DNA of 64,000 bases from NCBI RefSeq assembly GCF_013426895.1, contig NZ_AP023174.1, positions 2,542,001 to 2,606,000 on the forward strand, given 5' to 3'. Below the pieces are notes generated by a model. That model searched no databases and was not told the DNA's origin. It saw only the letters and a list, made by a program, of their open reading frames with translations. Shown here piece after piece: positions 20,381-28,891 of this stretch. A program made the translations under genes and the position numbers. Source of the stretch: Paraburkholderia largidicola (lineage in GTDB: Bacteria > Pseudomonadota > Gammaproteobacteria > Burkholderiales > Burkholderiaceae). Every line of letters starts with the position of its first letter. The first letter of the stretch is position 1.

Positions 20381-21087
20381 GTCTGCGACGCTGGGGTGGT
20401 TTGCTTGTTTTTGAACTGGCATCCGCGCTTTGTTGTTGTGCTTCACGCGTCGCCCCTGTGCGGGGTGGCACCTACTTTTCTTTGCCGCCGCAAAGAAAAG
20501 TAGGCAAAAGAAAGCGGCTCACACCGCCAGTTCTCGTATTTGCCTGAGGGCCCCCAAAGGTTCTTACGCTTCACACGGCAACCACGTGACCCACGTTCGT
20601 TGCCAGCGCGCTTGCAGTGCGCCTCACCCGCTTCACGCTCCCGCACTACAGCACGCCGAGCCAGACCGTCCACCGCCGCCCAGGTGGCAAACTGTGTGTC
20701 GGCCCAAGTGGTCCACACGCCTTACTTCGGACCGATAGCGCATGCGCTCCACCTGTAGGAGCGCCAACTTTTACGGCGCGACCACCTACACACAGTTTGC
20801 CACCTGGGCGGCACATGCCATTCGCTGCCGCTGGCCGTCGTATGGGTGCGTGAAGTAGGTGATGCGATTATTCGAAGCGCCGGCAACGGACAACGAACAA
20901 CGCGTTACCGCGTGACATATGGGGACGTTGGGGGCCCGTGGATAGGAACACGTGCTGGCGGTGTTAGCCGCTTTCTTTTGCCTACTTTTCTTTGCGGCGG
21001 CAAAGAAAAGTAGGTGCCGCCCCGCACAGGGGCAACGCGTGAAGCACCAATAACAAAACGCGGATGCCAGCGAAAAAAACAAACCCA
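20381..21087. repeat. Long palindromic inverted-dimer element, copy B
   Basis: About 707 bp, starting GTCTGCGACGCTGGGG immediately after a run of six T. Both arm hairpins are intact (20471-20504 and 20979-21012 approximately). The centre (about 20700-20785) belongs to the B/D subtype, containing CCGATAGCGCATGCGC and GTAGGAGCGC. The right terminal repeat has decayed to an A/C-rich tract. No credible gene lies between 20373 and 21178. Confidence 0.92.
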
Positions 21088-21116
21088 AACCCCTCCGTAA
21101 TAAGAACTTCTCGTGA

Positions 21117-21134
21117 ATGTCACGGCTCCGTCAC
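21117..21134 (+). promoter_or_regulatory. Candidate Pho box upstream of the plcP-like gene
   Basis: ATGTCAC, four bases, CCGTCAC. The 7-4-7 direct-repeat spacing is that of PhoB boxes (two CTGTCAT-like units); each half matches the classical unit at five of seven positions. It lies 45 bases before the ATG. No clear -10 could be chosen. Confidence 0.5.
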
Positions 21135-21178
21135 GCAGCAATGGCGCAATGCGGGTACTGCAACTCGACGCGTGAGCC

Positions 21179-22120
21179 ATGGACAACAACACGTCCGCGA
21201 CTTCCCTCTTCCGCCAGAATGGCCCGAGCGTCGATCCCGTCGCTTTCGGCCCCCGCTCCCCCTCAGTTGGCCTGCCGCCGCTTCCGCATCTGCCGGTGAC
21301 GCCAACGCCGTCCGAAAGCGATCACGACGACGGTCACGAGAATTCGCACCGGTATCGCACCATCTGGCTCTCCGACATCCATCTCGGGTCAGGAGGCTGC
21401 CAGGCGAACTATCTGCTCGACTTCCTGCGCCACAATGAATCGGAGTACCTGTACCTCGTCGGCGACATCATCGACGGCTGGCAACTGAAGAAAGGCTGGT
21501 ACTGGCCGCAGGCGCACAACGACGTCGTGCAGAAGATCCTGCGCAAGGCGCGCAAGGGCACCCAGGTCGTGTACATCCCCGGTAATCACGACGAAGGCGC
21601 GCGCCAGTTCTGCGATCTCGCATTCGGCGACATCCACGTGCGCGGCGAAGCGTTTCACACCACGCTGCAAGGCAAGCGTCTGTGGATCGTGCACGGCGAT
21701 CTGTTCGACGGCGTGATCCAGCACGCGAAGTGGCTGGCGTATCTCGGCGACACGCTGTACACGATGATTCTCGTGCTGAACCGCTGGTTCAACCGCATCC
21801 GCATCAAGCTCGGTTTCCAGTACTGGTCGCTCTCGCAATACCTGAAGCATCAGGTGAAGAATGCGGTGAACTTCATCTCGGCCTTCGAGAACGTGATGAC
21901 GGATGAAGCGCGCCGCCGCGGCTGCGACGGCGTCGTGTGCGGGCACATTCACAAGGCCGAGATCCGCGAGATCGACGGCGTGCTGTATTGCAACGACGGC
22001 GACTGGGTCGAGAGCCTGTCGGCGCTCGTCGAGACCTACGAAGGCGAACTGAAGGTCGTCTACTGGACCGTGATGCGCTCGCCCGAAGCAAACGCGACGA
22101 AAGCGCGCGCGACGGCGTGA
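21179..22120 (+). CDS. plcP: Metallophosphoesterase, PlcP-like (UDP-2,3-diacylglucosamine diphosphatase fold)
   Basis: The 313-residue protein has every motif of the calcineurin-like phosphoesterases: SDIHLG, YLVGDIIDGW, PGNHDEGARQF, and CGHIHKAEIR. The stretch DGWQLKKGWYWPQAHNDVVQ matches the branch that includes PlcP, a phospholipase C that removes headgroup phosphate from membrane phospholipids under phosphate starvation, rather than LpxH proper. The next gene is a lipid-type glycosyltransferase and the third a diacylglycerol kinase, which fits lipid turnover. The first ~50 residues are low-complexity and may not be translated. Annotation pipelines usually call this family UDP-2,3-diacylglucosamine diphosphatase. 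Confidence 0.7.
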   Translation: MDNNTSATSLFRQNGPSVDPVAFGPRSPSVGLPPLPHLPVTPTPSESDHDDGHENSHRYRTIWLSDIHLGSGGCQANYLLDFLRHNESEYLYLVGDIIDGWQLKKGWYWPQAHNDVVQKILRKARKGTQVVYIPGNHDEGARQFCDLAFGDIHVRGEAFHTTLQGKRLWIVHGDLFDGVIQHAKWLAYLGDTLYTMILVLNRWFNRIRIKLGFQYWSLSQYLKHQVKNAVNFISAFENVMTDEARRRGCDGVVCGHIHKAEIREIDGVLYCNDGDWVESLSALVETYEGELKVVYWTVMRSPEANATKARATA

Positions 22121-22155
22121 CCGCACACCATCACCACTACGAGAGGGCCATTTGC

Positions 22156-23187
22156 ATGAAGATCATGATCGTCACCGATGCGTGGGAACCGCAGGTCAAC
22201 GGCGTCGTCCGCACGCTGAAGAACACGACGCGCGAGCTGACGGCGATCGGCCACAAGGTCGATCTGCTGACGCCGCTCGAGTTCAAGACGATTCCGTGCC
22301 CGACGTACCCCGAAATTCGCCTGTCGCTGATGCCGCGCAGCCACTTGCGCAAGCGCATCGACGAGTTCCAGCCGGACGCGCTGCACATCGCGACGGAAGG
22401 TCCGCTCGGCCTGGCCGCGCGCAAATATGCGATCGAGCACAAGCTGCCCTTCACGACCGCCTATCACACGCGCTTTCCCGAATACGTCGAGGCGCGCTTC
22501 GGCATTCCTGTCGCGTGGACATACCGCTTTCTGCACTGGTTTCATAAGGCATCGCTTGCCGTGATGGCGCCGACGCCGGTCGTCAAGACCGACCTCGAAA
22601 AATTCGGCTTCACGAACGTCGTGTTGTGGACGCGCGGCGTCGATCTCGACATCTTCCGGCAGATGGAATCGAAGGTGCTCAACACCGCACGGCCGATCTT
22701 TCTGTATGTTGGGCGCGTTGCCGTCGAGAAGAATGTCGAAGCGTTCCTGAAGCTCGACCTGCCCGGCTCGAAGTGGGTCTGCGGTGAAGGCCCGGCGCTC
22801 GCCGAACTGAAGTCGCGCTATCCGGCCGTCAACTATCTTGGCGTGCTGACGCAGGCCGAGCTCGCGAAGGTCTACGCGGCCGCCGACGTGTTCGTATTCC
22901 CGAGCAGGACCGACACGTTCGGCCTCGTGCTGCTCGAAGCGCTCGCGTGCGGCACGCCCGTTGCGGCGTATCCTGTAACGGGTCCGATCGATGTGCTCGG
23001 CGACGGTGGCGCGGGCGCGATGCACGAAGACTTGCGCGAAGCGTGCCTGCAGGCGCTGAAGATCGATCGCAACGATGCGCGCGCGTGGGCCGAGCGTTTC
23101 TCGTGGACGGCCGCGTCCGAGCAGTTCGCCGCGCATCTGAAGCCGCTGTCGCGTTCCGCTTATCGCGAGGAAAGCGCGGCCGCCTGA
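22156..23187 (+). CDS. agt: GT4-family glycosyltransferase, probably Agt-like diacylglycerol glycosyltransferase
   Basis: The 343-residue protein starts MKIMIVTDAWEPQVNGVVRT, the N-terminal Rossmann fold of GT-B enzymes. Its C-terminal domain carries YVGRVAVEKNVEAFL and the sugar-nucleotide EX7E region (FPSRTDTFGLVLLEALACGT). The ATG at 22156 is preceded by GAGAGGG. It follows the PlcP-like gene by 35 bases; PlcP with a GT4 enzyme of this kind (Agt) forms the known lipid-remodelling pair that replaces phospholipids by glycolipids. Pipelines may call it alpha-mannosyltransferase. The sugar donor is not determinable here. Confidence 0.7.
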   Translation: MKIMIVTDAWEPQVNGVVRTLKNTTRELTAIGHKVDLLTPLEFKTIPCPTYPEIRLSLMPRSHLRKRIDEFQPDALHIATEGPLGLAARKYAIEHKLPFTTAYHTRFPEYVEARFGIPVAWTYRFLHWFHKASLAVMAPTPVVKTDLEKFGFTNVVLWTRGVDLDIFRQMESKVLNTARPIFLYVGRVAVEKNVEAFLKLDLPGSKWVCGEGPALAELKSRYPAVNYLGVLTQAELAKVYAAADVFVFPSRTDTFGLVLLEALACGTPVAAYPVTGPIDVLGDGGAGAMHEDLREACLQALKIDRNDARAWAERFSWTAASEQFAAHLKPLSRSAYREESAAA

Positions 23188-23413
23188 TCCGTCCGACGCG
23201 CAAGCGCCCTCACTTCTCGCCACGCCTATGCAAACGAGACAATCGAACGCATTGCGCGCTCCGCAGGAATCGCTGCGCGACGCGAAGACGGCAGTGTCGA
23301 ACGCGGAGCCTGATGGCGAACCGTTCGACGATGTGCATGACATGCATGAGGACGGCGCGCCGCGAGCGCGGTCGCGGTATGCTGGAGAGTCCAGCTCTGC
23401 TCCTGTTTCTGCC

Positions 23414-23941
23414 ATGTCATCTACTACGCGCGACGCCGCACAAGCTCGCGAAGACGCGCTGAATGGCGCGAAAGCCGATGCGCCGGAATCGCTCGAGCCA
23501 TTGGGTCCCGATGATCCGCTGGCGCCGTTGCCCTTCAATCCGTACAAGGGCAATCGCGGGATCACGCGCGCGTGGCATGCGATGAAGAATTCGTTTGCCG
23601 GGTTTCGCGTCGCGATTCGCGAGGAGAGCGCGTTTCGGCAGGAGCTGACCTTGGCGGCGATTCTTTTGCCGTGCGGTGTTCTGGTGCCTGTCGAGCCGGT
23701 GTCTCGTGTGTTGTTACTTGGGTCTGTGTTTCTCGTGCTGATTGTCGAGTTGCTCAACTCGAGCGTCGAGGCGGCTATTGATCGGATTTCGCTCGAGCGG
23801 CATGAGTTGTCGCGGAGGGCGAAGGATCTTGGCAGTGCTGCTGTTATGGTTGCGCTTTTTATCTGTGTGATGACGTGGGGTTTGCTTGTTGGGCCGCTGG
23901 TCGTGCATTGGGTGGGGGGGTGGGTTCGGGCTATGCAGTAG
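23414..23941 (+). CDS. dgkA: Diacylglycerol kinase
   Basis: DgkA phosphorylates diacylglycerol to phosphatidic acid, returning it to phospholipid synthesis. The core (FNPYKGNRGITRAWHAMKNS, RVAIREESAFRQELTL) and the catalytic segment VELLNSSVEAAIDRI, with its glutamate, are diagnostic. Three membrane segments occupy the rest. The ATG at 23414 gives 175 residues; an ATG at 23228 in the same frame gives 237, and neither has a good ribosome-binding site. The gene follows a PlcP/Agt-like pair that should produce and use diacylglycerol. The last ~250 bases are strongly G/T-rich, next to element C. Confidence 0.88.
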   Translation: MSSTTRDAAQAREDALNGAKADAPESLEPLGPDDPLAPLPFNPYKGNRGITRAWHAMKNSFAGFRVAIREESAFRQELTLAAILLPCGVLVPVEPVSRVLLLGSVFLVLIVELLNSSVEAAIDRISLERHELSRRAKDLGSAAVMVALFICVMTWGLLVGPLVVHWVGGWVRAMQ

Positions 23942-23957
23942 GCTTTGTGGTGTTTTT

Positions 23958-24686
23958 GTCTGCGACGCTGGGGTGGTTTGCTTGTGTTTTCGCTGGCGTC
24001 CGCGTTTTGTTACTGGTGCTTCACGCGTTGCCCCTGTGCGGGGCGGCACCTACTTTTCTTTGCCGCCGCAAAGAAAAGTAGGCAAAAGAAAGCGGCTCAC
24101 ACCGCCAATCCTTGTTCCTGCCTGAGGGCCCCCACAGGGTCTTACGCTTCACACGGCATCGCGCCAGTCCGCGCCCGTTGCCAACGTTCTCCCTGTACGC
24201 CTCACCCGCTTCACGCCCCCGCGTCGCGGCACGCCGCGCCAGACATGCAGCCGCCGCCCAGGTGGCAAACGGTGTGTAGGCTTTCTCGCCGTACGCCCAT
24301 CACTCCAGACTGAGAAGCAAGGTCGGTGTCTCTTGTAAGAGCGCGGGCCTTTTCGGCACGACAACCTACACACCGTTTGCCACCTGGGCGGCACACACCA
24401 TTTGCTGCCGCTGGCCCTTGTGCTGGCGTCTGAAGTGGGTGAGGCGTCTGTTCGAAGCGCTAGCAACGTACACCAGTGAAAGGCAATGCCGAGTGAAGCA
24501 TGGGGACGTTGGGGACCCGTGGATAAGAACACGAGCTGGCGGTGTGAGCCGCTTTCTTTTGCCTACTTTTCTTTGCGGCGGCAAAGAAAAGTAGGTGCCG
24601 CCCCGCACAGGGGCAACGCCTGAAGCACCAATAGCAAAACGCGGATGCCAGCGCAAAGCCCAGAACAACCACCCAGCGTCGCAGAC
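23958..24686. repeat. Long palindromic inverted-dimer element, copy C (best preserved)
   Basis: 729 bp bounded by perfect terminal inverted repeats GTCTGCGACGCTGGG and CCCAGCGTCGCAGAC. Outside them run TTTTT on the left and AAAAA on the right. Both 15-bp arm hairpins are intact (about 24048-24081 and 24563-24596). The centre (about 24280-24365) is of the A/C/E subtype. The left arm plus centre is nearly identical, in inverse orientation, to the right half of copy A over about 240 bp. It starts 16 bases after the dgkA stop. The remaining intergenic DNA to 24834 is A/C-rich. Confidence 0.94.
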
Positions 24687-24763
24687 AAAAACCAAAAGCC
24701 AAAAACCAAAAACCCAAACCAACCCTCGCCGCCAAGGCGATCCAGCCCATAGAACGGTCGGTT

Positions 24764-24769
24764 TATAAT
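24764..24769 (+). promoter_or_regulatory. -10 element upstream of the TetR gene
   Basis: A perfect TATAAT lies 65 bases before the ATG at 24835. No good -35 is seen 17 bases upstream, so activation or a weak promoter is possible. Confidence 0.45.
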
Positions 24770-24834
24770 CGTCCAGATAGTGTCAAAAAACCCCAAACCA
24801 GCCCGGGCAGCGCAGCAAGCCCGCCAAGGACGAC

Positions 24835-25551
24835 ATGGAACCCAAACCTCCCCGCCGCACGCGCGAACGGATTCTCGAACTATCGTTGAAGCTCTTCAAC
24901 GAGATCGGCGAACCGAACGTCACGACGACGACGATCGCCGAGGAAATGGAGATCAGTCCAGGCAACCTGTACTACCACTTCCGCAATAAAGACGACATCA
25001 TCAACAGCATCTTCAGCCAGTTCGAGCAGGAGATCGAAAAGCGTCTGCGTTTCCCGGAAGACCATCGCGCGACCATCGACGAAATGTGGTCGTATCTGCA
25101 GTACATGGTCGATTTCACCTGGCGCTATCGCTTCCTGTATCGCGACCTGAACGATCTGCTCGCGCGAAACCGCACGCTGGAAACACACTTCAAGCAGATC
25201 ATCAGCCACAAGGTCCGCTTTGCCAGCCAGTTCTGCGAACAACTCGTGGCCGACAACGAAATGGTCGCGACGCCCGACGAGCTCAAGGTCATCGCGACCA
25301 ACATCGGCGTGATCGCAACCTACTGGCTGTCGTATCAGTTCGTCATGAACCCGCGCAAGTACAACGAACAGGAAGCAATCCAAGCCGAGCTGCATCAGGT
25401 GAGCGTGCAGATCGTGTCGCTGATGGCGCCGTATCTGCGCGGACGCTCGCGCGAACTGTTCGACGATCTGGTATCCGGCAAGCATCCGCAGCGCGAGTTC
25501 TACGACTATCTGCCGCCGCGCGAACCTCGCAACGAATCGAAGGACAGTTGA
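24835..25551 (+). CDS. TetR/AcrR family transcriptional regulator
   Basis: The 238-residue protein has an N-terminal TetR DNA-binding domain: RERILELSLKLFNEIGEPN followed by the helix-turn-helix TTTTIAEEMEISPGNLYYHF and the RNKDDII continuation. The ~180-residue remainder is a ligand-binding domain rich in aromatic residues (FTWRYRFLYRDLNDLLARN), as in regulators of lipid or fatty acid genes. It lies two bases before the LOG gene, so the two form an operon. Its target and ligand are unknown. Confidence 0.9.
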   Translation: MEPKPPRRTRERILELSLKLFNEIGEPNVTTTTIAEEMEISPGNLYYHFRNKDDIINSIFSQFEQEIEKRLRFPEDHRATIDEMWSYLQYMVDFTWRYRFLYRDLNDLLARNRTLETHFKQIISHKVRFASQFCEQLVADNEMVATPDELKVIATNIGVIATYWLSYQFVMNPRKYNEQEAIQAELHQVSVQIVSLMAPYLRGRSRELFDDLVSGKHPQREFYDYLPPREPRNESKDS

Positions 25552-25552
25552 G

Positions 25553-26137
25553 ATGAAGGCAGTCTGTGTGTATTGCGGCTCCTCCAACGGAGCCAAACCG
25601 CTGTACCGCGACGCCGCGAAAGCATTCGGTCGCGCACTGGTCGCGGCGAACCTGTCGCTCGTCTACGGCGGTGGCAAGGTCGGCCTCATGGGCGTGATCG
25701 CCGACGAGGTGATGGCCGCGGGCGGCCGCGCGATCGGTGTGATTCCAGAATTGCTGGTCAACAAGGAAGTCGGTCACAACGGCCTGTCGGAACTGCACGT
25801 CGTGCCCGACATGCATCAGCGCAAGAAGATGATGGCCGATCTCTCCGATGCGTTCGTCGCCATGCCCGGCGGCGCGGGCACGCTCGAAGAGCTGTTCGAG
25901 GTCTACACGTGGGCGCAGCTCGGCTATCACCAGAAGGCCGTCGCCGTGCTGAACATCGACGGCTTCTACGATCCGCTGATTTCCATGCTCGAACACACGG
26001 TGCAGGAAGGCTTCATGCGCCAGACGTACTTCGACATCCTGCAGGTCGACAGCGATCCTGCCGCGCTGATCCAGAAGCTGCAACACTACCAGCCGCCCAC
26101 CAGCGACAAGTGGGCGGACAACCGCGAGCGCGTGTGA
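25553..26137 (+). CDS. LOG family nucleotide phosphoribohydrolase
   Basis: The 194-residue protein has the Rossmann-like LOG fold. It shows VYCGSSNGAKPLYRDAAKA near the start, LVYGGGKVGLMGVIADEVM, and the catalytic PGGAGTLEELFEVYTWAQLG motif (PGGxGTxxE). Members release the base from adenosine or cytokinin nucleotide 5'-monophosphates. In bacteria outside plant associations the physiological role is often nucleotide salvage, although in plant-associated Paraburkholderia cytokinin activation is also possible. Confidence 0.9.
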   Translation: MKAVCVYCGSSNGAKPLYRDAAKAFGRALVAANLSLVYGGGKVGLMGVIADEVMAAGGRAIGVIPELLVNKEVGHNGLSELHVVPDMHQRKKMMADLSDAFVAMPGGAGTLEELFEVYTWAQLGYHQKAVAVLNIDGFYDPLISMLEHTVQEGFMRQTYFDILQVDSDPAALIQKLQHYQPPTSDKWADNRERV

Positions 26138-26178
26138 CGCGCGTCGAGCGCTTTGCTGCTGCATAGCGAGAGGCAAGC

Positions 26179-26925
26179 ATGACGAAAGTGGTTCTGATCA
26201 CGGGCGCGAGCCGCGGCATCGGCCGCGCGACGGCACGTATGCTCGGCGCGCGCGGCTGGTCGGTCGGCGTGAACTACGCGACCAATGAAGCGGCCGCCAA
26301 ACAGACAGCCGCCGAAGTCGGACGCGCAGGCGGCCATGCACGCCTGATCGCGGGCGACGTCGCCGACGAAGCCCAGGTCATCGCGATGTTCGACGCAGTG
26401 GAGCATGCGTTCGGCCGCATCGACGCGCTCGTCAACAACGCGGGCATCGTCGCGCCTTCGTTGCCGCTCGCCGATATGGACGCCGCGCGCCTGAAGCGCA
26501 TGTTCGACGTCAACGTGTACGGTGCGTATCTGTGCGCGCGAGAGGCGGCGCGGCGCATGTCGAAGGATCGCGGCGGACATGGCGGCGCGATCGTGAATGT
26601 GTCGTCGGCGGCGTCGCGGCTCGGCTCGCCGAACGAGTACGTCGATTATGCCGGCTCGAAGGGAGCGGTCGACACGATGACGATCGGCCTCGCGAAAGAA
26701 CTCGGCCCGCAGGGCATTCGCGTGAACGCGGTGCGCCCCGGACTGATCGACACCGACATCCACGCGAGCGGCGGCCGTCCCGACCGCGCCGCGGTGCTCG
26801 GCGCGCAGACGCCACTCGGCCGCCCTGGCACGGCCGATGAAGTCGCCGAAGCGATCGTCTGGTTGCTGAGCGACGCGTCGTCGTATGTAAACGGCGCGCT
26901 GCTGGATGTCAGCGCGGGCCGCTGA
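26179..26925 (+). CDS. SDR family oxidoreductase
   Basis: A classical 248-residue short-chain dehydrogenase/reductase. It has the cofactor motif TGASRGIG at the N-terminus, NNAG in LVNNAGIVAPS, the catalytic serine in NVSSAASRLG, and the Y-x3-K pair in YVDYAGSKGAVD. It ends with the usual GALLDVSAG. It is likely an NADPH-dependent FabG-like or sugar dehydrogenase, with substrate unknown. It follows LOG by 41 bases and may be in the same operon. Confidence 0.9.
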   Translation: MTKVVLITGASRGIGRATARMLGARGWSVGVNYATNEAAAKQTAAEVGRAGGHARLIAGDVADEAQVIAMFDAVEHAFGRIDALVNNAGIVAPSLPLADMDAARLKRMFDVNVYGAYLCAREAARRMSKDRGGHGGAIVNVSSAASRLGSPNEYVDYAGSKGAVDTMTIGLAKELGPQGIRVNAVRPGLIDTDIHASGGRPDRAAVLGAQTPLGRPGTADEVAEAIVWLLSDASSYVNGALLDVSAGR

Positions 26926-26934
26926 GGCACTCGC

Positions 26935-27570
26935 CTAGAACGACGACCCGGGCTCACGCAAAAACGCAATCTCTTCATCGCGCGACGCACGCCCGAGCAG
27001 CGCATTGCGATGCGGAAAGCGCCCGAAGCGCTCGACGATCTGCGCATGCCGCACGGCCGAGCGCGCATACGACGGGTCCAGCCCTTGCCCTTCGAGCAAC
27101 GTGTAAAGACGCACGCCTTCACGCTGCCCTTCCACCGTCTCATCGTGCTCGAACGGAATGTACGCGAACGCGCGGTGATAAACGGTCGGCAGCAACTCGT
27201 CGCTGCCCTCTTCGATCATGCGGCGCGTGATGCGCAGAGCCTGCGCGTCGCCGTCATACATGCGCGCCGTTCGCCGATGACAATTGCGCGTGAACTGGTC
27301 GAGCACGATCACGAGCGCCACTGAGCCGAGCGGCGTCGCGAGCCATGCATCGAGCTCATGCGCGAGCGCCGCTTCGATCGCCCCACCGAAACGCTCGCGC
27401 AGCATCGCGTCGAACGCGTCGCTGCGTTTGAACCAGCGCTTCTGGTCCTTCCCGTATTCGTCCGAGCCTGGCGTGCCGAACCAGCAATCGAGCACGTCGC
27501 GCGCGGTCGGATCTAGCGCCTCGTAGTCTGCTTCCGGCGAGTACGCCGCCGCGTCGACACGCACGCTCAC
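26935..27570 (-). CDS. DUF924 family protein
   Basis: The 211-residue protein matches DUF924, a TPR-like helical family of unknown function. It shows VLDCWFGTPGSDEYGKDQKR, RWFKRSDAFDAMLRERFG, and ALVIVLDQFTRNCHRRTARM. The GTG at 27570 overlaps the stop of the upstream alaX-type gene by four bases (GTGA), which fixes the start and implies translational coupling. Longer in-frame extensions would overlap that gene deeply and are rejected. The two genes are consistently coupled here, but their joint function is not known. Confidence 0.85.
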   Translation of the reverse strand: MSVRVDAAAYSPEADYEALDPTARDVLDCWFGTPGSDEYGKDQKRWFKRSDAFDAMLRERFGGAIEAALAHELDAWLATPLGSVALVIVLDQFTRNCHRRTARMYDGDAQALRITRRMIEEGSDELLPTVYHRAFAYIPFEHDETVEGQREGVRLYTLLEGQGLDPSYARSAVRHAQIVERFGRFPHRNALLGRASRDEEIAFLREPGSSF

Positions 27571-28298
27571 GCGAACTCCAGCACGAGCCGCCGCGTACGC
27601 GCGCTTTTCTTTTCCAGCTTCGCGACGCGCAGCGCGACGATCTCTTCCGTGTTGCGCACATGCGTGCCGCCGCACGGCTGCAGATCGACGCCTTCGATGC
27701 GCAGCAGCCGCACGCGTCCGAGGCCCATCGGCGGCTTCACGCTCATCGTGCGGACCAGTTCGGGGCGCGCCGCCATTTCATCGTCGGTGATCCATTGCGT
27801 CGCGACGGCATGCGCCCCGCCCACCAGTTCCGCGAGCCGCGTTTCGACGAGCTCGCGTTCAATCGGCTCGACAGTCGCGAAGTCGAGGCGCGCATAGTCG
27901 GACGTGATGCTGCAGCCATCGACGGGATACGGCAGCACCGCGCACATCAGGTGGCTCGCCGTGTGCAGGCGCATGTGCCGGTAGCGGCGCGCCCAGTCGA
28001 TCTGCGCCGTCACCTTCTGGCCAACGGCAAGCTGCGCGAGCAGCGCTTCCTGACCGGGCGCGGGAACGTGCACGGCGTCGTCGGGCGTCGCGCCTTCGAA
28101 CTTCGCCTTGCGGGTGTCGGCGATCTCGATACGCGTGCCGTCGACGAGCGTCAACGCGCCCGCATCGCCCGCCTGGCCACCGCCGAGGGGATAAAACACG
28201 GTTTGATCGAGATGGATGCCCTGCTCGTCGAGCGCGGTGATGGTCGCGTCGCAGTGGGTCAGATAGGCGTCGTCGCGAAACAGCGCGCGCGTCGTCAT
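27567..28298 (-). CDS. Alanyl-tRNA editing protein (AlaX-like)
   Basis: AlaX proteins hydrolyse mischarged seryl- or glycyl-tRNA(Ala) in trans, protecting translation accuracy. The 243-residue protein has the zinc-binding HTASHLMCAVLP (HxxxH) near residue 98 and CGGTHVRNTEEI (CxxxH) near residue 215, and the N-terminal half resembles the alanyl-tRNA synthetase editing domain (FYPLGGGQAGDAG). The ATG at 28298 gives the expected MTTRALFRDDAYL start. It is coupled to the DUF924 gene. Confidence 0.9.
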   Translation of the reverse strand: MTTRALFRDDAYLTHCDATITALDEQGIHLDQTVFYPLGGGQAGDAGALTLVDGTRIEIADTRKAKFEGATPDDAVHVPAPGQEALLAQLAVGQKVTAQIDWARRYRHMRLHTASHLMCAVLPYPVDGCSITSDYARLDFATVEPIERELVETRLAELVGGAHAVATQWITDDEMAARPELVRTMSVKPPMGLGRVRLLRIEGVDLQPCGGTHVRNTEEIVALRVAKLEKKSARTRRLVLEFA

Positions 28299-28434
28299 GG
28301 GGAGTCTCCTTGTGCTCTGATCGTGCCAGCCGACATTATGCCGATGCCGACATCGCCCGCCGCGTTCAGATCGAAGCGCTCCCGACCGAACTGTACCGGC
28401 CACTCTGGCACGACGCTTTTACATCGCGCGACAC

Positions 28435-28845
28435 TCAGCCCGGATGATTGCGCATCCAGTCGGCCGTATCGAAGAACGAATGCAGCAGGCGCTCGCGCAG
28501 CGGCTCGGGCAGGCCGACGTCTTCCATCGCCCACGCCATGCAGCGCAGCCACTGATCGCGCTCCACCGACGCAATCTGGAACGGCAGATGCCGCGCACGC
28601 AGACGCGGATGGCCAAAGCGGCTGATGTAGTGATCAGGGCCGCCGAGCCAGCCGCACAGGAACCAGAACAGCTTGTCGCGCGAGCCGTCGAGCGTCGGCG
28701 GATGCAGCTTGCGGATGCCGGCGAAGTCGGCTTCGAGGTCCATCAGGTCGTAGAAACGGTCGACGATTTCGCGCACGCGCGCCTCGCCGCCCACCAGTTC
28801 GAAGGCCGTCGGCTGCGACGGCGCTTCGTCAATCGGATCAGTCAT
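28435..28845 (-). CDS. Group II truncated hemoglobin (trHbO-like)
   Basis: The 136-residue globin binds heme and probably oxygen or nitric oxide. It has the group II pattern: FELVGGEARVREIVDRFYDL, KLFWFLCGWLGGPDHYISRF with the distal-pocket tryptophan region, and GHPRLRARHLPF, which contains the proximal histidine (RARH). Length is typical for a group II truncated globin. The ATG at 28845 (MTDPIDEAPSQ) is used; an in-frame extension to 28899 would abut the next gene. It lies 46 bases downstream of the FtsX-type permease stop. Confidence 0.9.
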   Translation of the reverse strand: MTDPIDEAPSQPTAFELVGGEARVREIVDRFYDLMDLEADFAGIRKLHPPTLDGSRDKLFWFLCGWLGGPDHYISRFGHPRLRARHLPFQIASVERDQWLRCMAWAMEDVGLPEPLRERLLHSFFDTADWMRNHPG

Positions 28846-28891
28846 ACGGGCAACTACACAGTCAAAAGGAAATTCGGAAGTGGCGGCGTTT

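Noticed and set aside
24740..24835. TetR operator in front of the TetR gene
   Set aside because: No convincing palindrome was found around the TATAAT box; only a weak AACGGTCGGTT half-site.
27571..27675. Longer DUF924 start at 27675
   Set aside because: It would overlap the AlaX-type gene by over 100 bases; the GTG at 27570 gives a coupled GTGA overlap.
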